A stretch of DNA of 13,132 nucleotides, taken from positions 1-13,132 of the forward strand of contig CAMAQI010000050.1 in the NCBI GenBank assembly GCA_945860255.1. The letters are read 5' to 3'. This document shows, piece by piece, positions 1 to 6,343 of the stretch. The position numbers were made by a program, and so were the translations under genes. The DNA comes from Methylacidiphilum caldifontis. Lineage in GTDB: Bacteria; Verrucomicrobiota; Verrucomicrobiia; Methylacidiphilales; CAMAQI01. The first letter of the stretch is position 1. Each line of letters begins with the position of its first letter. Below the pieces are notes generated by a model. The model did not search any database, was not told the origin of the DNA, and worked only from the letters and a program-made list of their open reading frames with translations.

Positions 1-150
1 TACGGGTTCACGAAATACCGGATAACAATGAATTATGGAGAATGCCTCTTCAAAGAAAAAGCGACGGTTCCAGGGAAATGGATGAGCTTAAAAGAGATCG
101 AAACACTCCCTCTTCCGCAAGCGCACCGAAAGATCGCTAAAGGCCTTTAA
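1..150 (+). CDS. mutY: A/G-specific adenine glycosylase, C-terminal end (partial)
   Basis: This is the last 49 codons of a gene that begins before the window; the frame is open from base 1 and ends in TAA at 148-150. The visible peptide contains FTKYRITMNYGECLF, then a W-x-S-L-x-E-I segment and LPLPQAHRKIAKGL. That order (an F-T-h-hydrophobic strand, then a Trp before a 'leu-pro-leu-pro...hRKI' end) is what I know from the NUDIX-like C-terminal domain of MutY, which helps recognise 8-oxoguanine opposite adenine in base-excision repair. The catalytic HhH domain and the iron-sulfur cluster lie outside the window, so activity cannot be judged. A different NUDIX-like protein is the main alternative. 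A dispersed non-coding element begins 10 bases after the stop. Confidence 0.72.
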   Translation, partial: YGFTKYRITMNYGECLFKEKATVPGKWMSLKEIETLPLPQAHRKIAKGL

Positions 151-160
151 GCGAGATTCT

Positions 161-340
161 TCCTAGTGTAGTAAAACTTCCTAAAATATATAAACAACTT
201 GCAATCAAATAGTTATGAAAAAGGCATTTTTTGCATTGATAGGGAGGATGGGAGGGATAAATTCAAAAACAATTTTCATTTGTCTTTATCCTGAACATCC
301 TCTGAATCGATGCAAAAAATCTGCTTCACTCCTGTGCCAT
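161..340 (+). repeat. Dispersed non-coding element, copy 1
   Basis: The head, 161-196, matches 7897-7930 at 32 of 34 shared positions after two one-base indels (shared core CTTCCTAAAATA followed by ATAAACA). Further along, TGTCTTTATC at 281-290 recurs at 8083-8092, and an 18-base tail at 323-340 ending CTGTGCCAT recurs at 8115-8132 with two mismatches. Order and strand are the same in both places, and both copies start at or just after the stop codon of a plus-strand gene. I see no open frame or clear terminator in it. It could be a repeat family, a mobile-element remnant or a small-RNA locus. The middle of this copy (about 200-280) does not obviously match the other copy. Confidence 0.6.
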
Positions 341-354
341 GGAAAAAAATTAGC

Positions 355-1047
355 TTAAAATCCATCCTCTTCGAACTGAACCGTATTGCGACGAGTATAA
401 GCGCCACTCTTTTTTGAGGTAAAACGCCCCGGAGGACCTGGCTTCCGATCAATCGATTTTTGAGCTCCGAGTGATTCGTAACCCTCAATAACAAAAACAT
501 CAAGAAGCTCATCTCGGACAGGATCATAAATCTGATAATCAGCAAAGGAACCTAAAAGTTTATACTGAAATTCATGATCCTGTTCCGAGTTTTTAAGTTG
601 TCGGTGAGGAACATGAAATTTTCGCGGACTCTCCAGAATGGCCACCCATCGAGCCTGCTTCCAGCTCTCTTCTGGTTTTTTAATCCATCCCCATCCTCCG
701 GATTTCTTTTCAAAATACCGAGCCCCCACAAAATGCGCAGTATCTTCAGGAATCACCACCGATTCGAGACCGACTTTTGATGTCACAGGATTCGATTCCG
801 CTTTCAAAATTACGGGAGCCACTGCTTCAGGCACGACCTCTTTTTTTTCAGATTGATCGACAGGAGTCTCAACGGGCGCTGCTTCACTTCCTGGCTCTGA
901 GGCTTTCAAAACGGGGGTGGCAGGATCATGGGTCAAGACCGGTTGATCCTCTGATTTCGGTGCATCACTGATGGGGGGAAGAGAGTCGACCGCACTTAAC
1001 GGAAAAAGCGTAAAAAACAGTCCAAAACAAATCGTTGTTAACTTCAT
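355..1047 (-). CDS. Secreted protein of unknown function with Pro/Glu/Ala-rich linker
   Basis: I do not recognise the family. The 230-residue product starts with a signal peptide (MKLTT, then a hydrophobic stretch ending near LSA-V at residue 20), so it is probably exported. Residues 22-105 are low complexity, rich in Pro, Glu, Ala, Val and Ser, and look like a disordered linker. Residues about 106-195 look folded: GARYFEKKSGGWGW, a Trp-rich KKPEESWKQARWVAILE strand, then LGSFADYQIYDP and LDVFVIEGYE. The tail (196-220) is basic with Gly/Pro. It starts 12 bases after the stop of the upstream secreted-protein gene, so the two are probably co-transcribed. The start is supported by an AGG about nine bases upstream of the ATG and by the signal peptide. 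No catalytic motif is apparent. Confidence 0.72.
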   Translation of the reverse strand: MKLTTICFGLFFTLFPLSAVDSLPPISDAPKSEDQPVLTHDPATPVLKASEPGSEAAPVETPVDQSEKKEVVPEAVAPVILKAESNPVTSKVGLESVVIPEDTAHFVGARYFEKKSGGWGWIKKPEESWKQARWVAILESPRKFHVPHRQLKNSEQDHEFQYKLLGSFADYQIYDPVRDELLDVFVIEGYESLGAQKSIDRKPGPPGRFTSKKSGAYTRRNTVQFEEDGF

Positions 1048-1059
1048 ATAAACCTATTT

Positions 1060-1740
1060 TTATTGTGCCCATCGTCCTTTATCACTTGAAAGAAAAGGTA
1101 AGGAATGAAGCCGAGAGTAATCGGTCTTTCCGATCGCTCCAACCATCGGAACACCAAAATGAGCCTTCCATTTACCACTATAAAACTCCCCCGAATGACA
1201 GCCCCAACTTTGACAAAAGGCATCTGGGGTAAAAATATCCTTTTTAATTTTTTTGAAATTCATTGTATGAAGATAATCCTTCGACATCGAATCCATCACG
1301 TTACTGTAGTCAAAGAGTAAGCAGGCCTTATTGGAGTGACCAAAATAGTCAAAATGACGAATTTTAGTCGTTGACCGATCCTTGCCACTATTCAGGTAAT
1401 TGATCAATTGATCTTGGGTATCAAACCAAAATAAGGCGACTTCCTCTTTATTCGCTCTTTTTAAAATATTCGTTAGTAAGTCCCCATTAATTTCCCCCCC
1501 TCGAGATTGATAGCCCGGACGATACACCAACCAAGTGATCTGATCCCCCGCTGCCAGCTGCGGCTTTAGCTCTTTAATTCGAACAACCGCCGAGTCGATA
1601 AAATTTCCCCAATGCTTGTCATGAGATCGTTCTTTACCAGCCTCAAAAAATCGCAGCGCAGGACCGCCACTTAAAATAATCCATTCACGAGCCTCTAAAG
1701 AGAGAAAAAAACAGGATAGAACAAGAATAAAGCGTCGCAT
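1060..1740 (-). CDS. Secreted protein with caspase/legumain-like (clan CD) His-Cys pattern
   Basis: The 226-residue product begins with a signal peptide (MRRFILVLSCFFLSLEA), predicting export. The remainder reads as alternating strands and helices: WIILSGG (20-26), a helix with HWGNFIDSAVVRI (43-55), ITWLVYRPGY (68-77), VALFWFDT (101-108), then HFDYFGHSN with His135 and FCQSWGCHSG with Cys181. A His after a hydrophobic strand plus Gly, and a Cys about 46 residues later at the end of another strand followed by HSG, is the arrangement known for clan CD cysteine peptidases (caspase, legumain, gingipain, CHAT). The assignment is by pattern only, so it could be an inactive relative or a fold of its own. 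It is the first gene of a two-gene unit with the 355-1047 gene. GAAGGA directly precedes the ATG, closer than a normal ribosome binding site. Confidence 0.72.
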   Translation of the reverse strand: MRRFILVLSCFFLSLEAREWIILSGGPALRFFEAGKERSHDKHWGNFIDSAVVRIKELKPQLAAGDQITWLVYRPGYQSRGGEINGDLLTNILKRANKEEVALFWFDTQDQLINYLNSGKDRSTTKIRHFDYFGHSNKACLLFDYSNVMDSMSKDYLHTMNFKKIKKDIFTPDAFCQSWGCHSGEFYSGKWKAHFGVPMVGAIGKTDYSRLHSLPFLSSDKGRWAQ

Positions 1741-1746
1741 TCCTTC

Positions 1747-1774
1747 TCAATAGCCTCACAACGAAAAAATGCAA
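1747..1774 (-). promoter_or_regulatory. Putative sigma70-type promoter of the secreted-protein pair
   Basis: On the minus strand TTGCAT (1769-1774), a 16-base spacer and TATTGA (1747-1752) precede the ATG at 1740 with exactly six bases between. The -10 is weak. The spacing matches that at four other genes in this window (7438, 8233, 11867, 12104), which is the main reason for listing it. Confidence 0.3.
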
Positions 1775-1812
1775 CTGAGATCAAAATTGAAAACTTATTT
1801 TTTGAAAATAAT

Positions 1813-1840
1813 TTGAAATCTTTCTAAATCCCCCCATATT
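1813..1840 (+). promoter_or_regulatory. Putative sigma70-type promoter of the cytochrome b562-family gene
   Basis: TTGAAA (1813-1818), a 16-base spacer and CATATT (1835-1840) lie 12 bases upstream of the ATG at 1853. Both hexamers are four or five out of six matches to consensus. Transcription would begin only a few bases before the ATG, leaving a very short leader. Confidence 0.35.
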
Positions 1841-1852
1841 CCAACATCATCT

Positions 1853-2284
1853 ATGAAAAACAGTGCGCTTCCGATTTTCCCGTTTCTCCTGTGTCTTCTC
1901 TCCTTTTCAATGTTTGGACAAGCGGATACCCCTTTAGAAAAGAAAATGGATCAAATGAAAAAAGCTTATAAAGAGCTCTCCAAATCTATTGAGAAACCCG
2001 TCGAAAGTGAAAAAATGCGATATCAAAAGCTTGCGGAAGAGCTACGAGATCTCATGAAAGAGTCTGGAAAGCTTTCTCCTCAAAAAACAGAGATGATTCC
2101 CGCAGATCAACGGGGCGCTTTTATTGAAGGTTATCAAAAAGCGATTAATCAAAGCGTTGCGACATTGGAGGCGCTCATCCAAGCGATTCAAACCTCAAAT
2201 TGGTCCGAGGCTCAAAAACTGATGGCACTTCTTAAACAACATCAAAAAGAGGGACATCAAGAATACCGTGCTGAACGCCCTTAA
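1853..2284 (+). CDS. Cytochrome b562-family periplasmic haem protein
   Basis: The 143-residue product has a signal peptide (hydrophobic core PIFPFLLCLLSFSMFG, likely cleavage after QA at 24) and a mature part of about 119 residues that is nearly all alpha-helix, the size of cytochrome b562. The mature start DTPLEKKMDQM aligns without gaps with the E. coli b562 start, placing Met32 where the axial Met7 lies. The end KEGHQEYR places His135 at the axial His102. Both haem ligands therefore appear to be present, at opposite ends of a four-helix bundle. Haem would be bound non-covalently, since there is no CxxCH. The physiological role of this family is poorly known; electron transfer in the periplasm is the usual inference. 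A second haem-protein gene follows on the same strand after 123 bases, suggesting a shared redox context. Confidence 0.8.
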   Translation: MKNSALPIFPFLLCLLSFSMFGQADTPLEKKMDQMKKAYKELSKSIEKPVESEKMRYQKLAEELRDLMKESGKLSPQKTEMIPADQRGAFIEGYQKAINQSVATLEALIQAIQTSNWSEAQKLMALLKQHQKEGHQEYRAERP

Positions 2285-2375
2285 TCGTTCATCACTCGGT
2301 CTCGTCGAAACCAAGATACATTTACTCATTCCTTCTTTGACCAATACTTCATTCTTCTCATAAGACCCTTGCTAA

Positions 2376-2395
2376 ACTCGAGAGAACTCTAGAGT
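2376..2395 (+). promoter_or_regulatory. Operator-like near-palindrome upstream of the haem-binding gene
   Basis: ACTCGAGAG (2376-2384), AA, CTCTAGAGT (2387-2395) form a 9+2+9 inverted repeat with one mismatch. Its last base overlaps TATGCT (2395-2400), a plausible -10 ending seven bases before the ATG at 2408. A matching -35 (TTGCTA at 2369-2374) would need a 20-base spacer, so the promoter itself is uncertain. The position would suit a regulator-binding site. Confidence 0.3.
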
Positions 2396-2407
2396 ATGCT
2401 TTGGTAA

Positions 2408-2851
2408 ATGAAAAATAAGTTCTTGAAGTTTTCGATTTTGGTCATTTTTGTTTTGATCGGAATTCAAGGGATCCCCTTTGATCTAACCAATCCCCCTGAA
2501 CAAACCGTCCTCTCTTGGGATAGCCCCCATACTCAAGCGCTTTTTACCCGAGCTTGCGCCGATTGCCATAGCCATCAAACGCAATGGCCTTGGTACAGTC
2601 ATATTGCCCCCATCTCCTGGTTTACTAAAAATCACGTCGATGAAGGACGTGAATCGATGAATATTTCAATTCCGGACCATGCAGAACTCGATGAAATTGA
2701 ACATCAGATCCATAAAGGGGAGATGCCTCTCTGGAGTTACACCCTTCTCCACCCCGAAGCCCGCCTTTCTGAAATTGAAAAAAAAGAACTCATCGAAGGG
2801 CTGAATAAAACTCTCTCCGCTCAGACCGAACCCTTACTCCCCCTTCAATAA
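2408..2851 (+). CDS. Membrane-anchored haem-binding-domain protein (single CxxCH)
   Basis: The 147-residue protein begins with a charged MKNK and a hydrophobic segment (residues 8-22), most likely an uncleaved membrane anchor. It then has FTRACADCHSHQTQWPWYS at 46-64: Cys50-x-x-Cys53-His54 for covalent haem c, followed by the HSxxTxxPWYS context, APISWFTKNHVDEGRESMNIS and GEMPLWSY. This string of motifs is characteristic of the 'haem-binding domain' family (Pfam Haem_bd), in which a Met after the haem site (here in GEMPL) is a candidate second ligand. The family is usually periplasmic with an unknown electron-transfer partner. The gene follows the b562-family gene on the same strand. Its last 18 bases overlap the end of the opposing 625-residue gene. 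A near-palindrome lies directly upstream. Confidence 0.85.
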   Translation: MKNKFLKFSILVIFVLIGIQGIPFDLTNPPEQTVLSWDSPHTQALFTRACADCHSHQTQWPWYSHIAPISWFTKNHVDEGRESMNISIPDHAELDEIEHQIHKGEMPLWSYTLLHPEARLSEIEKKELIEGLNKTLSAQTEPLLPLQ

Positions 2852-4711
2852 ATTTCGTTTTGAGATCACAGAAGCGCTCAACTGACTTCCTTCTAAATCT
2901 TGAATTTTAAAAATCACTTCATCGGCAGCCGCTAAATTTAGATCCTGCTGTAAAATAGTTCTCCCAGAATCGGTTATTTTAATCGTGTAATAGCCAAACA
3001 AGAGTGAATAAGAGTCCCAGTTTGAGATCAGAGAACCATTCACCTGAATCTTTAACTGCGGGTGCATTTTTTTAATTTGATCGGATACCTTGAAAATCAA
3101 TCGACCCATATTTACAGTCACCTTTAACTCTAAATCTCGATCATCAATGACCATAATTTGTTGTTCTTGAGCTGGAAAATTGGGGAGAGCCGCCCAAATC
3201 TTATGAACCCCTGCAATCAAATAAACCGTGGCATACCCTTTTCCGACCCAAGCCCCGTTACAGGCAATGGGAATTCCCTCAGGGGTACTTTCGATACGCG
3301 CCAATGCCCGTGCCTCAACATCAGTCCATTTTGAGAGATCAATAAACCGCCGCTGATTCGGAGATAATTCCACGGTTCCCAAAATAGGAAACTCCTCTGT
3401 TTCAATAATCACTCCTAATTCTCCCGAGGGAACCTCTGTTAATACCTTCTTTTTCATCGTGTTCACATTCGCTGGAAAAACTGCAACCTCTTTTCCTTCT
3501 CGATCATAAACTCGAATTTTTCCAAGCTTTCCCATCTCACTTTCTTCACAACTAAGCAAAAGATAACTCCTCCGCCCCAACTCCTTTTTTGCAACCTCAG
3601 GCAAAGTCACTTCCGGCAAAGCAATCTCCTTCGAAACCGCTGGACGTAAAGGGCTTGGAAAATAAATTCGAATGACGGAGGGAATTCCAAATGAAAGCCC
3701 GACGATCAAGGAAATAATCCATGCTCCTACTAAAAAACTTTTTCTCCATCCTTGGCGAATCCAAGAAATTCCCTTTTTCCGAACATGGAGTAATTCCTGA
3801 TCAAAAACAATCGAGGACTTGATTAAAACCGCTTTTTTAATCGGATCTTCAATCGCCTGAATCCTGATGGTCTCAGTTTCAATCCAATCTGAAAATGCCC
3901 TTAGCCCCTGCTTCACCTTTCGACGACGCAATAAAACCTTCGGTATTTGAAGAATAAATGAGAGACTGAAGGTCTTAAAATTAACGAAAGTCTTGAGAAT
4001 CTCTTGAACCTTCTCCTTCATTCGAGCCCGCATCTCAATAACATCAGGATCTGTAGAGATATCAAATTCCTTCGTACAGATCGAATGAACCACCGAACTC
4101 TTTTCCTCATTTTTTACTAACGAACTCGGTTCGGAGCCAGAAGTCGAATGAACTGTTTTTCCTGTTTCCTCCTCTTTAGACGGAGTTGAGGAAGCATGCG
4201 CTCCACTTGTGGCTGTTTCAACCACCGCTTTCTCCTCAGGCTTTGGTTCAACGACCGCCTCGGCTTTCGGCTCCTCTGCTGTAACTTGCTTAAGCAACGC
4301 TTCAATATCGGTCGCTTCTGCTGAAGCGTTTGCTGCTACTGCTGGAACCTCTTTCTCCACGGAACTTAAGATCGATGCAATATCTACTTCCGCTGAAGGG
4401 ACGCTTTCAACTGACGCTTTCGCTTCCGGCTTTGTCTCAACGACGGTTGCGGCTTTAGACTCTTCTGCGGCAACTTGCTTGAGTAAAGCCTCGATATCGG
4501 TCTCTCCTTCTGAGGTGGTTGCCACAACCGCAGGAATCTCTTTCTCCACTGAACTTAAAATCGATGCAATATCCACTTCCGCTGAAGTGACACTTTCGAC
4601 TGACGCTTTCGCTTCCAGCTTTGTCTCAACGACGGTTTCTGCTTTAGGCTCCTCTGCGGCAACCTGTTTGAGTAAGTCTTCAATCCCTGATTGAGTAGAA
4701 CCAGAACTCAT
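2834..4711 (-). CDS. Single-pass membrane protein with cytoplasmic tandem repeats and PEGA-like region
   Basis: The 625-residue protein is not a family I can name as a whole. Residues 9-166 are 63-residue tandem repeats (two full, one partial), rich in Glu, Ala, Val and Lys, each with one DIEALLKQV-type and one DIASILSSVEKE-type helix motif. Residues 170-215 are Ser/Thr/Glu-rich. Residues 220-320 are helical and charged, with a hydrophobic patch (246-261) before an RRRK cluster. A membrane helix at about 326-350 (SFLVGAWIISLIVGLSFG) follows positive residues, implying cytoplasmic N-terminus and outside C-terminus. Residues 380-460 form an unknown beta-rich part. ARIESTPEGIPIACNGAWVG (471-490) with a following AGVHKIWAALPN resembles a divergent PEGA domain, a surface beta domain. 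A second such unit may run from 535 to 595. No enzymatic motif is seen. It appears monocistronic. Confidence 0.78.
   Translation of the reverse strand: MSSGSTQSGIEDLLKQVAAEEPKAETVVETKLEAKASVESVTSAEVDIASILSSVEKEIPAVVATTSEGETDIEALLKQVAAEESKAATVVETKPEAKASVESVPSAEVDIASILSSVEKEVPAVAANASAEATDIEALLKQVTAEEPKAEAVVEPKPEEKAVVETATSGAHASSTPSKEEETGKTVHSTSGSEPSSLVKNEEKSSVVHSICTKEFDISTDPDVIEMRARMKEKVQEILKTFVNFKTFSLSFILQIPKVLLRRRKVKQGLRAFSDWIETETIRIQAIEDPIKKAVLIKSSIVFDQELLHVRKKGISWIRQGWRKSFLVGAWIISLIVGLSFGIPSVIRIYFPSPLRPAVSKEIALPEVTLPEVAKKELGRRSYLLLSCEESEMGKLGKIRVYDREGKEVAVFPANVNTMKKKVLTEVPSGELGVIIETEEFPILGTVELSPNQRRFIDLSKWTDVEARALARIESTPEGIPIACNGAWVGKGYATVYLIAGVHKIWAALPNFPAQEQQIMVIDDRDLELKVTVNMGRLIFKVSDQIKKMHPQLKIQVNGSLISNWDSYSLLFGYYTIKITDSGRTILQQDLNLAAADEVIFKIQDLEGSQLSASVISKRNLLKGE
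4214..4687 (-). repeat. Tandem in-frame 189-bp coding repeat (2.5 units)
   Basis: Unit 1 is 4499-4687, unit 2 is 4310-4498, and a partial third unit runs about 4214-4309. For example TCGATGCAA occurs at 4561 and again at 4372, exactly 189 bases apart. Units 1 and 2 are very similar at DNA level, so the duplication looks recent or homogenised. The period is a multiple of three, so unit number can change without breaking the frame. Confidence 0.9.
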
Positions 4712-4907
4712 ACAAAAAACCTTTTTTTCGAAGAATAATAAATTGAACTCTTTGAAAATGGATCTTTAAGCAAAGCTAAAACCTCTTCGCTTCGTTGGCG
4801 CTTATTTTGCGGCGCATCCATTACTAAGAAAGTAATTAGATTTTACAGAAATGCGAGTAAAAATATTTGAATCAAAAACGATCAGCTCTTCCCCTGCCGG
4901 TTTTAGA
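4712..4907. other. Intergenic spacer between the repeat-protein and cysteine desulfurase genes
   Basis: This 196-base spacer is AT-rich. On the minus strand it contains a TATTAT about 23 bases upstream of the ATG at 4711, but no convincing -35 at the right distance. I see no hairpin followed by a T-run that would serve as a terminator for the desulfurase gene. Confidence 0.4.
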
Positions 4908-6056
4908 TTAAATCGTAACCTTTTGTTTGAGAGTTTCGACGAGATGAGGAATCAACTCTAAGGCTCGATCGATCTCTGAATCTTGATTAAAATGACTAAA
5001 AGAAAACCGCAACGAACTCTTCGCATCGGTCTGCGAAACCCCCATTGCGCTCAAAACGTGAGAGGGCTCGACAGAACCCGTGGTACATGCGGAGCCAGCA
5101 GAACAACAGATTCCTTGTTCATCTAAAATCGCTAATAACTCTTGAGCATCAGCCCCTTGAAAACAGATATTAGCGGTATTCGGAAGACGTTCCGCCCGAT
5201 TTCCATTCACACGCGCCCCAGCAACGAGTTCAAGAATTCGATTTTCAAATCGATCACGCATTGCACGGACTCGAGTTTGCTCCTCGATTAAATTTTCCTT
5301 CGCAATCTCGGCTGCTTTACCGAGTCCGATGATTGAGGTGACATTTTCCGTCCCCGCACGCTTCCCTCGCTCCTGTCCTCCTCCGATTTGAAAAGGAATA
5401 AACGGAACCCCTTTACGGACATAGAGAACTCCAACCCCCTTTGGGGCATGAAGCTTATGACCCGAAATCGCTAAAAAATCAACGGCAAGACTCTTCACAT
5501 CAATCGGTACTTTACCAGGGCACTGCACGGCATCGGTATGAAAGAGAACCTTTTTCTCACGACAGATCGCCGCAATTTTTTCAATCGGAAAAAGAACCCC
5601 TGTCTCATTATTCGCCCACATCAAAGAAACGATCGCCGTATCCGGGCGAATCGAATCCTCTAAGGTCACTAGATCCAAAGTCCCGTCTGCGAGAACAGGA
5701 AGCCAAGTCACTCCATACCCTTGTTGCTCGAGCGATTCTCCCATATGTAAAACTGCGGAATGCTCGACTTGGGAGGTGATTAAATGCCGCTTTTTCGTCG
5801 ATCGTAATGCGGACCAGATCGCGGCATTATCGGACTCCGTTCCACAACTGGTAAAATAAATCTCACTGGGCTCCGCATTGATTAACGCCGCCACCTGAGC
5901 CCGAGCCTGCTCAACCGCAATGCGAACTTTTTTTCCAAAGCCGTAGGCACTCGAAGGGTTGCCATAATGCTCGGTCAAAAAGGGAACCATCGCCTCGAAA
6001 ACCTCAGGGGCAATCGCCGTCGTCGCATTGTTATCAAAATAATTAAAGTGACTCAT
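4908..6056 (-). CDS. Cysteine desulfurase, NifS/IscS type
   Basis: The 382-residue PLP enzyme removes sulfur from L-cysteine to give alanine and an enzyme persulfide, the sulfur donor for iron-sulfur clusters and thio-cofactors. The fold-type I landmarks are in order: FDNNATTAIAPEV at the N-terminus, SCGTESDN (70-77), QVEHS with His99, MWANNETG (146-153), HTDAVQ with Asp175, SGHKLHAPKGVG with Lys201 as the PLP lysine, GGGQERGKRAGTEN (225-238), and CSAGSACTTGSVEPSHVL with Cys324 as the persulfide cysteine. Length and motifs fit group I (NifS/IscS) rather than SufS. No scaffold (iscU), iscA or ferredoxin gene is adjacent, so its partner is elsewhere and the choice between the names nifS and iscS cannot be made. 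A plausible promoter lies upstream; there is no strong ribosome binding site. Confidence 0.93.
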   Translation of the reverse strand: MSHFNYFDNNATTAIAPEVFEAMVPFLTEHYGNPSSAYGFGKKVRIAVEQARAQVAALINAEPSEIYFTSCGTESDNAAIWSALRSTKKRHLITSQVEHSAVLHMGESLEQQGYGVTWLPVLADGTLDLVTLEDSIRPDTAIVSLMWANNETGVLFPIEKIAAICREKKVLFHTDAVQCPGKVPIDVKSLAVDFLAISGHKLHAPKGVGVLYVRKGVPFIPFQIGGGQERGKRAGTENVTSIIGLGKAAEIAKENLIEEQTRVRAMRDRFENRILELVAGARVNGNRAERLPNTANICFQGADAQELLAILDEQGICCSAGSACTTGSVEPSHVLSAMGVSQTDAKSSLRFSFSHFNQDSEIDRALELIPHLVETLKQKVTI

Positions 6057-6065
6057 TCTATCTCG

Positions 6066-6095
6066 TTTTTAAAAGGAGGAAAAACCCTAAGTCAA
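6066..6095 (-). promoter_or_regulatory. Putative sigma70-type promoter of the cysteine desulfurase gene
   Basis: On the minus strand TTGACT (6090-6095), an 18-base spacer and TAAAAA (6066-6071) lie nine bases upstream of the ATG at 6056. This gives a very short predicted leader. The 287-base spacer between this gene and accA supports separate transcription. The spacer also holds short dyads at 6131-6144 and 6283-6306. Confidence 0.4.
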
Positions 6096-6282
6096 ACCCC
6101 CTTTCAAAACAACCCTATTTTATCATAAATCGGTCAAAAGACCGAAACCAAGGATATCCTATCAATGAAAACATTTCTGCCCCATTGCAATCGCATTGAA
6201 TTCCGATTTATGGATTTTAAAAATAAAGGATTATTTCTTGCATTGGGAAAAAGATCAGAAAAATGATCAATGAGTCCTCAAC

Positions 6283-6306
6283 GAACTTTTTACTCAAAAA
6301 AAGTTC
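6283..6306 (-). other. AT-rich hairpin downstream of accA
   Basis: GAACTTTTT (6283-6291) and AAAAAGTTC (6298-6306) pair perfectly over nine bases with a six-base loop, about 40 bases past the accA stop on the minus strand. The stem has only two GC pairs and no T-run follows, so it is at best a weak terminator or RNA 3' end structure. Confidence 0.25.
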
Positions 6307-6343
6307 AGAATCACCCCAAAACAAATCCCCAATCCGAACTCAT

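Noticed and set aside
276..545. An 89-codon minus-strand frame overlapping the end of the 355-1047 gene
   Set aside because: It overlaps the stronger signal-peptide gene in another frame and runs into the repeat element; it has no recognisable features.
4214..4687. Repeat array considered as CRISPR
   Set aside because: The repeats are 189 bases, in frame, contiguous and translated; there are no spacers or cas genes.
4209..4694. A 161-codon open frame on the plus strand rich in Ser, Thr and Ala
   Set aside because: It is the antisense of the tandem repeats of the 625-residue gene; its periodicity and composition come from that gene and it has no domain or start signal of its own.
6131..6144. 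Perfect hairpin CGGTC-AAAA-GACCG between accA and the desulfurase gene
   Set aside because: The stem is only five pairs with no T-run on either strand and it is 200 bases past the accA stop, so I could not support a terminator or a regulatory role.
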